This document shows positions 43,345 to 52,176 of a stretch of DNA of 64,000 nt, piece after piece (the first letter of the stretch is position 1; each line of letters starts with the position of its first letter). Made by a program: the position numbers and the translations under genes. This stretch comes from OFTM382 sp964352615 (GTDB lineage: Bacteria; Planctomycetota; Phycisphaerae; Phycisphaerales; UBA1924), in NCBI GenBank assembly GCA_964352615.1, contig CAYGSG010000002.1:1-64000 (forward strand), given 5' to 3'. The notes beneath the pieces were generated by a model. That model saw nothing but the letters and a program-made list of their open reading frames with translations, was not told the origin of the DNA and did not search any database.

Positions 43345-44058
43345 ATGTGTGGCAGACTGGTTCATTTGTTCATGTGGGCGGAACTCAGCGCGTACGTCTC
43401 TGCGATCGACTACGCACTCGTCCGATCGTCCTGGGGCCTCGATGAAGTCCCGGTGAGCTACAACGCGGCCCCGACCGCCAGCGTGCCCGTGCTCCGCTGC
43501 CCCGATGCCGAACAAGCCGGAGGCGAACTTGAACTCGCCATGCTCAGGTGGTGGCTGTTGCCGCACTGGTCCAAGACCCCCGAGATCAAGTACGCGACCT
43601 TCAACGCAAAGAGCGAGGAAGCTGCCAGCAAGCCCGCGTTCCGTGGGCCGTACCGCAACAGGCGGTGCGTGCTGCCCGTCAACGGGTTCTACGAGTGGAA
43701 GTCGCAAGGCGATGGCACCAAGCAGCCGTACTTCATCTCACGGGCTGATGGCGACCTGCTCATGCTCGCTGGCCTTTGGGATCGGTGGGCATCTGAGAAC
43801 GGCTCGGAGGTCATCGAGAGTTGCACCGTGCTGACGGCCAAGCCCAACGCCGAGATGCAGCCCATTCACAACCGGATGCCGTGCATCATCGAGCCCGAAG
43901 ACCTCGCGGCGTGGTGCGATCCGAGCGAGCGGGAGACACAGCGTATCGGATCGATGCTCGGGCCTGCTGCTGACGGCGTGCTGACCATGCACCCCGTTGA
44001 CCGCCGAGTAGGAAACGCCAAGGTGCACAACGATGCCGGGTTGATGGAGCCGGTGTAG
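43345..44058 (+). CDS. SRAP domain protein (YedK/HMCES family)
   Basis: 237 aa. The ATG at 43345 is chosen because it places Cys at position 2 (MCGRLV), required for the thiazolidine link to abasic sites after Met removal. Other active-site residues are N87 (FNAKSEE), E117 (GFYEWK) and H175 (PIHNRMP). Family members protect abasic sites in single-stranded DNA. It is the partner of the upstream Y-family polymerase in a damage-tolerance pair carried on the island. Confidence 0.94.
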   Translation: MCGRLVHLFMWAELSAYVSAIDYALVRSSWGLDEVPVSYNAAPTASVPVLRCPDAEQAGGELELAMLRWWLLPHWSKTPEIKYATFNAKSEEAASKPAFRGPYRNRRCVLPVNGFYEWKSQGDGTKQPYFISRADGDLLMLAGLWDRWASENGSEVIESCTVLTAKPNAEMQPIHNRMPCIIEPEDLAAWCDPSERETQRIGSMLGPAADGVLTMHPVDRRVGNAKVHNDAGLMEPV

Positions 44059-44243
44059 CCATCCTCAACTCCATGATGCGAGTGTGCTCAGGCTTGCGAG
44101 TTGCAGGCTGCGGATGGCTCGCTGAGGGCGCACGTTCTCCCCTCCCCACGCGGGCAGGCATTATAGGATTGTGTTAGGTCAAAGTCAAGCGCCACTGGCC
44201 CTCCATTTCTGAGGCCCGTGCCCGCCGGCAGATACGCTTTGGC

Positions 44244-47200
44244 ATGGAGCCTCCGAAGTTCATTCACAAGTGGAGCCGGGCCGAACTCTCGGAGCGCGCC
44301 GCCTCACAAGAGCACTTCCTGGACTTGTGCAAGTTGGTGGGCGTGAGGTCCCCGGCTGAACTGGACCCGACGGGGGAGGTGTTCACGTTTGAGAAGGGTG
44401 TAGCGGTGGCTGGCCCCGCTTCGGCGGGATCGTCCGGGCAGCGTGGCTTTGCCGACGTTTGGTACAAGGGCCGGTTCGGATGGGAATACAAACGCAAGGG
44501 CAAGTACAAGTCGCTCGATGATGCGTACCGCCAGCTCTGCCAGTACCGCGAGGCGCTGGAGAATCCGCCGCTGCTGATCGTCTCCGACATCACTCGCACC
44601 GAGATACACACCAACTTCACCGGCTTCAGGTCGGATGTGTTCGTGGTCGAACTGGAGCGGCTGCACGAGCCTGAGCAGCTTGCGCTGCTGCGGCGGGTGT
44701 TCACGGACCCCGAATCGTTCAAGCCCGCAGAGACGGCTGAGCAGGTCACGGAGCGAGCGGCCAAGAACATCGGGGCGATTGCGCAGGGGCTGCGGGAACG
44801 CGGGCACGACCCGCACGACGCGGCTCACTTCCTGATGAAGGTGATGTTCTGCCTGTTCGCTGAGGACGTGGAACTGCTGCCCAAGGGGTTGTTTGAGAAG
44901 ATTCTCGAAACGTCCAAGCGCGACCCGGCGCGGCTCAAGACGCAGATGGATCGGCTGTTCAGCGCGATGCGCGACGGCGGGGACTTCGGCGTTGATGAGA
45001 TCGCGTACTTCAACGGCGGGCTGTTCGATGATGCCGAAGCGATCGAACTCGCCGAGGCTGAGATTAAGTATTTGATTCTGGCGGCAGACAAGGACTGGGG
45101 CTCGGTCGAGCCCGTCGTGTTTGGCACGATGTTCGAGGAATCGCTCGACCCGAACAAACGTGCGAAGATTGGAGCTCACTACACGAGCCGTGACGACATC
45201 ATGCTCGTAATCGAGCCTGTTATTGAACGACCGCTACGCAGGCAATGGGAAGCAACGAAGACCAGAGTCGAAGGGCTGCTCGGTGAGATCAGGGCGTATC
45301 TTGATCCGTCTTATAAAGAGGGCATCAAGAAGGGCTCTGAACGCAGTGCGATCAAGACTCGCCGCAAGCGGATTCAGGCTGCCCTTGACGAGTATCACGA
45401 CACGCTCGCGAGTGTGCAGGTGCTGGACCCGGCGTGCGGTTCGGGGAACTTCCTCTACGTCGCGATTCAGCGGCTGCTCGCGATGGAGAAGGAACTGATC
45501 CTGTACGCATCGCGGCCAGAGATCGCGGTGGGTTTGCTGCCGCGCGTGCGCCCAACGCAGCTCGCGGGCATCGAGATCAACCCGTACGCGGCGGAACTGG
45601 CGCAGGTTGTGATCTGGATCGGCTACCTCCAGTGGATGCACGCCAACGGCTTCAACGCGCCGCGCAACCCGATTCTTGAGAACATCGCGAGCATCGAGAA
45701 TCGAGACGCGATCCTGGCTTGGGAGGATGAGGCTGGCGAGCCGATCCAAGTATGGCAAGAGGGAGCGGTCTGCCGTGGCCAAGCCGAGTGGCCGGAAGCG
45801 GATTTCATCGTGGGCAATCCGCCGTTTCTATGGTCAGGAAGATTCCGAGACTCTGGCTTCAGCGAAGAATATGTCGCCGCTCTACACGACTCGACCACTC
45901 TGCCAAAAACCTCAGACTTGTGCTGCTACTGGTTCAACATTGCACGAAAGTCCGCCGTTCACCACGGTAGCCGCATCGGACTACTCGCGACTCAGGGTAT
46001 TCGGGGAGAGGCGAATCGTGAGGTTCTTCACAAAATCAGTGCCGAGTGTTCCATTTTTGCTGCATGGTCGGATCGACTGTGGAAACTCGACGGCGCAGAT
46101 GTGCAAGTCTCAATTGTGTGCTTTGCCTCGGAGCATTCTGAAGACAGGCATCTCGACGGTCTCAGTGTTGGCGAGATCTTCTCAGATTTGACGGCAGATA
46201 TCGATCTGACGACAGCGCTCGACTTGCCGCAGAACGCATTGCTTCAGCATGAAGGAGACAAGAAAGGGGCTAAGTTTGAACTACTGCATAGCGAGGCCAG
46301 AAGAATCTTGGCCCAGCCAACAGTCTCTGGCGAGAGCAACCTATTGGTCTTGCGGCCATGGCTGACTGGTAAGGCGATCAATGGGCGAGAGCAGTTCAAG
46401 TGGATCATTGACTTTGGATGCAGCATGCCTGTTGAGCAGGCTGCGCAGTTTGCGGGGCCATTCAGAACCGTGGAACTACGGGTGCGGCCCAAGTATGAAG
46501 TAAAGCGGAGAAACTGGTGGCTTCACGAGCGGCCCAGGAATTCCATGCGACTCGCCATTCTGAGTTCCCCGAGATTCCTGTGCACGGTCCGACACTCTCC
46601 GAATCGAGTCTTCGCTTGGAGGTCTGCACCTGCGTTACCCGACTCGGCGCTCGTGGTCTTTGCAAGGAGCGATGACTATTTCTTTGGATCGCTTCAGAAT
46701 TCAGTGCACATGCTGTGGGCGCGGCGACAGGGATCGCAGGTGCGGGAAAAGCAATCTGGCGACCGCTACGTTGCGAGGTGCTTTGAGACCTTTCCGCTGC
46801 CGTGGGCTCCGTGCAGTGAGCCGGGCGAAGGCAAGGCGGTGCGCGACCTGCACGACGCGATCGCAGACACAGCACACGCGCTGAACGAGCAGCGCGAGCG
46901 GTGGCTGAACCCGCCCGAGTGGGTGGAGGAAGTCGCAGCACAGGTAGACGCTCAGGATGACTTCGCTGATGTGGCGAGAGTCAGCGGAGAGGAGGCCCGC
47001 AGATTGATCCGCCAGAGCGCGATCGACGCGGCGAGCGCCAAGCACCCTGAACTAAAGCAGCGAACGCTGACGAAGCTCTACAACGAGAGGCCGACGTGGC
47101 TGCGGCTGGCGCACAAGGCGCTCGATGAAGCCGTGCTCGCTGCTTACGCGAGCGTGGACCCCGAGGGCGACTGGTGCGCGGAATGGGCTGAGGTGTTCGT

Positions 47201-47324
47201 AGACACGGGAGCGGGCCAACCGCTGCCCGAGGGGCACGAACTGACCGAGCGGCGAGCCGAGATCGAGCAGGCGATGCTCGGGGCGCTGCTGCGGATGAAT
47301 CTGGAGCGAGCCGAGTCTCCATGA
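44244..47324 (+). CDS. MmeI-like fused restriction-modification enzyme (Type IIL)
   Basis: 1026 aa. The N-terminal nuclease has D71 and E81-x-K83 (ADVWYKGRFGWEYK), equivalent to MmeI D70-X9-E-x-K82. A helical spacer follows, then an N6-adenine methyltransferase with motif I DPACGSGNF (about 394) and motif IV GNPPF (about 523). The target-recognition region (about 600-850) has lower GC than its neighbours. The C-terminal region is helical. Such single-chain enzymes methylate one strand and cut about 20 bases away. The next gene overlaps it by four bases. Confidence 0.85.
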   Translation: MEPPKFIHKWSRAELSERAASQEHFLDLCKLVGVRSPAELDPTGEVFTFEKGVAVAGPASAGSSGQRGFADVWYKGRFGWEYKRKGKYKSLDDAYRQLCQYREALENPPLLIVSDITRTEIHTNFTGFRSDVFVVELERLHEPEQLALLRRVFTDPESFKPAETAEQVTERAAKNIGAIAQGLRERGHDPHDAAHFLMKVMFCLFAEDVELLPKGLFEKILETSKRDPARLKTQMDRLFSAMRDGGDFGVDEIAYFNGGLFDDAEAIELAEAEIKYLILAADKDWGSVEPVVFGTMFEESLDPNKRAKIGAHYTSRDDIMLVIEPVIERPLRRQWEATKTRVEGLLGEIRAYLDPSYKEGIKKGSERSAIKTRRKRIQAALDEYHDTLASVQVLDPACGSGNFLYVAIQRLLAMEKELILYASRPEIAVGLLPRVRPTQLAGIEINPYAAELAQVVIWIGYLQWMHANGFNAPRNPILENIASIENRDAILAWEDEAGEPIQVWQEGAVCRGQAEWPEADFIVGNPPFLWSGRFRDSGFSEEYVAALHDSTTLPKTSDLCCYWFNIARKSAVHHGSRIGLLATQGIRGEANREVLHKISAECSIFAAWSDRLWKLDGADVQVSIVCFASEHSEDRHLDGLSVGEIFSDLTADIDLTTALDLPQNALLQHEGDKKGAKFELLHSEARRILAQPTVSGESNLLVLRPWLTGKAINGREQFKWIIDFGCSMPVEQAAQFAGPFRTVELRVRPKYEVKRRNWWLHERPRNSMRLAILSSPRFLCTVRHSPNRVFAWRSAPALPDSALVVFARSDDYFFGSLQNSVHMLWARRQGSQVREKQSGDRYVARCFETFPLPWAPCSEPGEGKAVRDLHDAIADTAHALNEQRERWLNPPEWVEEVAAQVDAQDDFADVARVSGEEARRLIRQSAIDAASAKHPELKQRTLTKLYNERPTWLRLAHKALDEAVLAAYASVDPEGDWCAEWAEVFVDTGAGQPLPEGHELTERRAEIEQAMLGALLRMNLERAESP

Positions 47325-48094
47325 AGCGCAAGAAGAAGCCACCCAACCTTGCCCCGCTGAAAGACGCGCTGATTCGGGTGGAGTGTGCGGCTGGCCTCTT
47401 CATTCACGAGCATCAAGAGGCATCGAAGTGGTTTGTTGCCAAAGCTGCGCCGTTTCCCGTTCGGCTGCCGATTAGTGAGGCGTATCGAGAGACTCGCTGG
47501 GCGCAAACGCTCGTGGACTTTTCGTATGCTTACACAGATCTTCACTCGGCGATCGAACAAGCGATCGAACTGGTGCCTACCCCAGAGGCGCTCGATGGCG
47601 ATGCGAAGTCCCCGGCAGACCGATGGACGGTCAAGACACGGATTGAGCTGCGACAGCTCGCGGGCATGATCCATTGGACCATCTACGGGAGGGATGGGCT
47701 CGGCTATCTGCGGGGCGATGGGGTGCCGCCTCTCCCGTCCGCGCTTGCGGGCAGTCTGCGGGATATTGCTGCTCGGCGGCTGTTGCTGCTCGACCTCGTA
47801 GCTGAAGGCGTGCCCCCCGAAACAGAGCCGGAGCGACCACCGGCGAAGCACCCTTCCCAAGTGACCGAAGAGGACAAGCTAGCCAAAGAGACGCGCGTAG
47901 CTATCCACCTTCGCGATCATCCCGAAACTACCCGAGATGATGCCGCGAGGGCGTTGCGCATGGGCGGAGGCACGCTCTCCAATACAAATGCATGGATGGT
48001 CTTCGCCAAGGCTCGCAAGCAGGCGAGGGCTGCGAATCGCGCGATGGGCAGAGGCGGCGATGCTGATCTGGACTCTCTGGCGCATGACGACTGA
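47321..48094 (+). CDS. Hypothetical protein with C-terminal HTH, coupled to the MmeI-like gene
   Basis: 257 aa, translationally coupled (ATGA) to the MmeI-like gene. The N-terminal 170 residues are helical and unrecognised. The C-terminus (VAIHLRDHPETTRDDAARAL...GTLSNTNAWMVFAKARKQAR) resembles the small HTH found in mobile-element proteins, in which HPxxxxxxIAxxLGxSxxTLSxxxxWxxA recurs. It may regulate the restriction enzyme or take part in its function. The overlap is the only evidence of a link. Confidence 0.6.
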   Translation: MKRKKKPPNLAPLKDALIRVECAAGLFIHEHQEASKWFVAKAAPFPVRLPISEAYRETRWAQTLVDFSYAYTDLHSAIEQAIELVPTPEALDGDAKSPADRWTVKTRIELRQLAGMIHWTIYGRDGLGYLRGDGVPPLPSALAGSLRDIAARRLLLLDLVAEGVPPETEPERPPAKHPSQVTEEDKLAKETRVAIHLRDHPETTRDDAARALRMGGGTLSNTNAWMVFAKARKQARAANRAMGRGGDADLDSLAHDD

Positions 48095-48212
48095 CCGTCA
48101 GTGACGGCGCAAAATCAATCCGAGAATTTCTAAGCCGATTATCGCGATTCTGAGCCGCTGAGTGCGGGTGTTCAAAGATTCTCGATCGGTCACCCTGCGC
48201 CGTCATTGACGG
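48095..48212. repeat. Pair of inverted palindromes
   Basis: CCGTCAGTGACGGCGC at 48095-48110 and GCGCCGTCATTGACGG at 48197-48212 are inverted copies of each other with one mismatch, and each contains a near-palindrome CCGTCA.TGACGG. The 86 bases between are AT-richer and non-coding. Their place before the excisionase-type gene suggests binding sites, an origin or a recombination site. Confidence 0.65.
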
Positions 48213-48292
48213 TTCTGCGTGGGGGTAGAGGCTGTCCGTTGTCTCGGGGGGGAACTCCGAGCGGATGGCTGGACTCCGACACGGAGAATCCG

Positions 48293-48535
48293 ATGACAGA
48301 GAAGAACGTTACGGCCATCCTGATCGACTCCATGACCGCAGCCGAGATGCTCGGCATGAGCCCTCGGAAGCTATTCGATCTCACAAAGGCGCGGGCTATC
48401 CCAAGCCGAAAGATCGATCGGCTCGTGCGATACTCGGTCGCCGAGGTGGAGGCTTGGGTAGACGCTGGCTGCCCGACCGAACCCGGAGCCGCCGATGGGG
48501 TGCTGGCCTCCATGCGGCAGGGGGTGACCTCGTGA
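48293..48535 (+). CDS. Excisionase-type HTH DNA-binding protein
   Basis: 80 aa. The central part MTAAEMLGMSPRKLFDLTKA-RAIPSRKIDRLVRYSVAEVEAW is a MerR/excisionase-family (HTH_17) winged helix. It starts at ATG 48293, a few bases after AGAAT. The stop overlaps the GTG of the Toprim gene by four bases. In mobile elements such proteins regulate integration or replication. Confidence 0.8.
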   Translation: MTEKNVTAILIDSMTAAEMLGMSPRKLFDLTKARAIPSRKIDRLVRYSVAEVEAWVDAGCPTEPGAADGVLASMRQGVTS

Positions 48536-49170
48536 GCGGGCTGCACGTTCCCGAGGGCGTGAGCCCCGAGCAGTGGGCGCGGCTGGCGACCGACGAAGGC
48601 TCCCACTGGGCAATCCGTGAGCGGAACGCCGAAGGCGAAGTCATCGGCACGGCTCAGCGATTCCCCGATGGCGATAAGGGCTTTCTCAAAGGCGGCAAGC
48701 GGGGGTTGATCCTGGCGTGGCCGCTGGACCGCTACGCGGGGACTTCGGCGGACTCGCCGGTGCTGGTATGCGAAGGGGCCTCTGACACGGCTGCGGCCAT
48801 GACGCTCGGCTTTGATGCCGTGGGCGTTCCGATGACCGGTCAGTGCGGCGACAAACTCAGGCGGCTTCTCAGCGGTCGTCACGTTTGCATCGTGGCTGAT
48901 GCAGACAAGGCGGGCGAAGGCGGAACGGTGAAGCTGATCGCGTCCCTTGATGGAGCTGCGGCATCGGTCCGAGTGGTGATGCCGCCCGAGCCGCACAAAG
49001 ACCTACGGGCTTCGGCTGTTGCGGGAGCCACGGCTGACGAGCTACGGGCGATGATCGATGGCGCAAAGCCGATCGAGCGGGTGGTGACCCCCAAGGCGGG
49101 TGATCCGATTCTCGTGCGGATGGACACCACGCCCATCCCGCCTCGGCCGAGCTCGCGGGTGATCGTGTAG
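48532..49170 (+). CDS. Toprim domain protein, probable truncated primase
   Basis: 212 aa starting at GTG. The Toprim acidic residues are E81 (VLVCEGASD) and D123, D125 (VADADKAGEG). Proteins with this Toprim unit normally continue into a helicase/primase domain (DUF3987 type); here the frame ends after only 40 more residues. The last 15-20 codons are antisense to the remains of a kinase gene, so its end was created by the island junction. The protein is coupled to the HTH gene and is probably non-functional as a primase. Confidence 0.7.
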   Translation: MSGLHVPEGVSPEQWARLATDEGSHWAIRERNAEGEVIGTAQRFPDGDKGFLKGGKRGLILAWPLDRYAGTSADSPVLVCEGASDTAAAMTLGFDAVGVPMTGQCGDKLRRLLSGRHVCIVADADKAGEGGTVKLIASLDGAAASVRVVMPPEPHKDLRASAVAGATADELRAMIDGAKPIERVVTPKAGDPILVRMDTTPIPPRPSSRVIV

Positions 49171-49190
49171 GGGCCGATCTTCTCGATCAT
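49125..49190 (-). pseudogene. 5' remnant of a serine/threonine kinase gene cut by the island
   Basis: The ATG at 49190 overlaps the stop of the intact kinase gene (ATGA). It encodes MIEKIGPYTITRELGRGGMG-VV, the start of a kinase glycine loop nearly identical to that of the neighbour. After 22 codons the sequence leaves the kinase and becomes antisense of the Toprim gene. The downstream kinase paralogue was therefore truncated by the island's right edge near 49125. Confidence 0.8.
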
Positions 49191-51877
49191 GGCTTTGTCT
49201 CCACAACCGCACCATCGCCCGCGACGCGCCGGATCTCGTCGAAGAAGTTGGTGATGACCCGGATCTCACGCGGGATCGTGTCCGCATCGACCTGGATGGC
49301 GAGCATGCTCTGCCCGTCTGGATCGAGTTCGTATGCCTTGTCGCTGCTCGTCAGATTCGGCGCCGCGAAGACGCGGGCCGCGTCGCCAACGGGGCGGCCG
49401 TCCTCGACGGCGACGCGCATGATCGTGCGGCCTTTGCGGAACATCAGGGCGCTCCCGTCGCGCGACCACTTCGGCGAGGTGCCACCTCCGCTGGTAACCT
49501 GCACCGAAACACCCCGCCCGCTTGCCGGGATGATGTACACCTCATCGGTGCCGCTGACATTGGAGTCGTACGCGACGAACCGCCCATCGGGCGACATGTT
49601 CGGGTTCGACTCGTCGTACGGCGTCTGCAACAGCGGGCGCTGCGCGCCGTCCGGGTCGCGGATCCAGATGTCGCGGTTGGTCACGGGGTTCTGGACACCG
49701 AAGACAACTTCTCCGCTTGGGCCGACGCTGAAAAACATGAGCTGGTGTTCATGCTCGATCAACAGTTCGGGGGGAGCGCTCTGATCCGTCGGGACGGACC
49801 AGATTTTCCAGCGCTCCGCACGACTGGACAGGAAGTAGACATGGGTCTCGTCGTGGCTCCACGCGGGGAAGCGGGTGCTGTTCCCGTCAAATGTGATCCG
49901 GCGCGGGATGCCCCGCTCCAGATCGATGAGCACGATTTCTGCGCTGCCGCCGGTCAGCGCCTGGCGCCCGTCCCGGGAGATCGCGATGTTGCCGCCGAGC
50001 GAGGTGTACTCGATCACGGATTGTTCAATGATGGTGCGGGTGGAACCGTCGGGCTCGACCCGCACCAGACGACGAGCGTTCGAAACCCTGGGCACATACG
50101 CCATCACACCGTTGTCGGAGAGCGCAAAGACCGAGCGGGAGAAAGTTCCCAAGTGGTGGACCTGCCCGAGCAGGAGCCGGGCCGTACCGGCCGACATCGG
50201 CTTTTCAGAGGCGGGATCGAATGGCGCCGCCGAAAGCCCGCTGCTGAATTGCTCGAAGAGGATGTGCCCTGAGGCCGACCATCGCCCGGGCGCGACCCAG
50301 CCGGATTGATCCACGAGCGGCCGGACGGCTCCGGTTGACAGATCAGCGATATGACCACCGGCCACTCGCCCAGCCGCTTGGCCCCAAGCCGTGAACAGCA
50401 CGCGGTCCGATCCGGGGATGCGCTGCGGCCATGCGTGCGCATGGGAACCCGTGTCGCTGACCTCTGTTATCGGATCGAGCGGGACGCCGCCGGAGGTCAT
50501 ACGCCTGATGGGCGAGTCGATGCCGGCATTGTAGATGATCGTGTCATCATCCATCCAGTCCGCACCGGCCATCCACATGACGCTCACGAGGCGGGTCGGC
50601 GGGCCGCCGTTCGTTGGTGCGCGCCAGATCGCGTTGCGTGCCCTGAAACCGATCGAGGCCCCGTCGGGCGAAAAGAACGGGGCGTAACCGTCCCGGCTGC
50701 CATCGACGCGGATCGGATCGAAGCCGTCTAGGCGGCGCACATAGAGATGCTGTTCGCCATCGTCGCTGATGGCCGAGTAGGCGACCTGCGACCCGTCGCG
50801 CGAGATCGCGATCGGGCCGGTGATCTCCAGCCCATCCGGCATGGGAATGGTGAGCCGGAATGTCGGCGTGGTCGAGATCTGCGCGGATGCTGCGTGCTCA
50901 CCCGGGCGCAGTTCGCTCCAGACCCATCCCGCTCCTGTCACGACGGTCAAGAGTGCGAGCGCCACCATTGTCACGACCGTGGTGGTTCGGCGTCGGGGAG
51001 CGATGGACGGACCGACGCCGGCAAGCGGGCTTTGCAATTCGATGCGGACATCGCCGATGTCGCGATAACGAAGGTTCTTGTCGCGCTCGAGACAGCGAGC
51101 GAGCGCGCGGCGGACGTGGTCCGGTGTTCCTGCGGGCAACCGATCAAGGTCAAGGTTCTTGTGGAGCACGGCACCGATCGAATCGCTGACCGTCTCGCCG
51201 ACAAAGGGGCTGGCCCCGACGAGCATCTCGTACAGCACCACACCGAAAGACCAGATGTCTGTGCGTTTGTCGACCTTTCGCCCACGCGCCTGCTCGGGGG
51301 ACATGTACGCCGCGGTGCCCAGGATCGCGCCCGCGATCGTCGGCGAGTGCTGGGGGTGCGGTGTGGTCATCGTTGGGCTGTCGAGCCCGCCGCTGGACGA
51401 TCCTTGTGGCTCATCAGTGCGTGCTAACCCGAAGTCGAGCACCTTCGCGTTGCCGTCCGGCGTGATGATGATGTTTGCGGGCTTGAGGTCGCGGTGGATC
51501 ACCCCCGCCTCGTGCGCGGCCTCGACACCCGCAGCAATCTGCACGGCATACTCAATAGCCTCGTCGACCGGAAGCGGGCCACGATCGAGCCGGTCGGCCA
51601 GCGTCTCGCCCTCGACGAACTCCAGCACGAGGTACTTCGCCCCGTCCTGCTCCTCGACGCCGTGGATCCCCGCGAGGTTGGGGTGGTTCAGGCTCGCGAG
51701 CGTCTTGGCTTCACGCTCGAAGCGCTCGAGCCGAGCGGGATCAGACGCCAGCTCGGCTGGCAACGCCTTGATGGCGACCTGGCGGTCGAGCCGTGTGTCG
51801 GTGGCCAAATAGACCACGCCCATGCCGCCCCGGCCGAGCTCGCGAGAAACGTGATAGGGACCGATCTGTACGACCAT
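49187..51877 (-). CDS. Serine/threonine kinase with PD40 beta-propeller
   Basis: 896 aa. The kinase domain has GRGGMGVV (15-22), the ATP-site VAIK, HRDLKPANI (about 127) and DFGLAR, and an activation segment ending MSPEQARG. A transmembrane helix follows (about 297-317: VVTMVALALLTVVTGAGWVW) and then an extracytoplasmic PD40/TolB-like propeller with SPDGASIGF, SPDGRFVAYDS and similar repeats. I start at ATG 51877 because it gives the canonical N-terminus; the frame is open to 52126 through a tRNA gene. The stop overlaps the truncated paralogue, so both were once one operon. Confidence 0.88.
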   Translation of the reverse strand: MVVQIGPYHVSRELGRGGMGVVYLATDTRLDRQVAIKALPAELASDPARLERFEREAKTLASLNHPNLAGIHGVEEQDGAKYLVLEFVEGETLADRLDRGPLPVDEAIEYAVQIAAGVEAAHEAGVIHRDLKPANIIITPDGNAKVLDFGLARTDEPQGSSSGGLDSPTMTTPHPQHSPTIAGAILGTAAYMSPEQARGRKVDKRTDIWSFGVVLYEMLVGASPFVGETVSDSIGAVLHKNLDLDRLPAGTPDHVRRALARCLERDKNLRYRDIGDVRIELQSPLAGVGPSIAPRRRTTTVVTMVALALLTVVTGAGWVWSELRPGEHAASAQISTTPTFRLTIPMPDGLEITGPIAISRDGSQVAYSAISDDGEQHLYVRRLDGFDPIRVDGSRDGYAPFFSPDGASIGFRARNAIWRAPTNGGPPTRLVSVMWMAGADWMDDDTIIYNAGIDSPIRRMTSGGVPLDPITEVSDTGSHAHAWPQRIPGSDRVLFTAWGQAAGRVAGGHIADLSTGAVRPLVDQSGWVAPGRWSASGHILFEQFSSGLSAAPFDPASEKPMSAGTARLLLGQVHHLGTFSRSVFALSDNGVMAYVPRVSNARRLVRVEPDGSTRTIIEQSVIEYTSLGGNIAISRDGRQALTGGSAEIVLIDLERGIPRRITFDGNSTRFPAWSHDETHVYFLSSRAERWKIWSVPTDQSAPPELLIEHEHQLMFFSVGPSGEVVFGVQNPVTNRDIWIRDPDGAQRPLLQTPYDESNPNMSPDGRFVAYDSNVSGTDEVYIIPASGRGVSVQVTSGGGTSPKWSRDGSALMFRKGRTIMRVAVEDGRPVGDAARVFAAPNLTSSDKAYELDPDGQSMLAIQVDADTIPREIRVITNFFDEIRRVAGDGAVVETKP

Positions 51878-51948
51878 GACGCAGAGGGTAGTGGGCACAC
51901 CTTGCCGTTGCAGGATGCCCGGCCCCGGGCCGATCGCGAACTGTCGAA

Positions 51949-52021
51949 TGGGCAGAGGCGGACTTGAACCGCCGACACCGGCATTTTCAATGCCGTGCTC
52001 TACCAACTGAGCTACCTGCCC
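51949..52021 (-). tRNA. tRNA-Phe (GAA)
   Basis: A 73-base cloverleaf on the minus strand: acceptor GGGCAGG/TCTGCCC with one G-U pair, D-stem GCTC/GAGC, anticodon stem CGGCA/TGCCG with loop TTGAAAA (anticodon GAA), variable GTGTC, T-stem GGCGG/CCGCC with TTCAAGT, discriminator A. CCA is not encoded. The kinase gene starts 72 bases downstream. Confidence 0.95.
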
Positions 52022-52176
52022 GAGATGTCTGTCCCCCAGCCATCGGCCGGGAGGGACGACAAGCGTACCCCGATGCCGGGCCACGTCAACCGGTCGGGCC
52101 GTCTGAACCGCCTGCGAGGGCTGCACGCGACCGGCTCGCCCCGACCCGACCGGCCCCGAGGCCGTACCATGCGGGC

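Noticed and set aside
51949..52021. tRNA-Phe as attachment site for the island
   Set aside because: It is 2.8 kb from the island edge with an intact kinase gene between, and no repeat of the tRNA 3' end is seen at the island borders.
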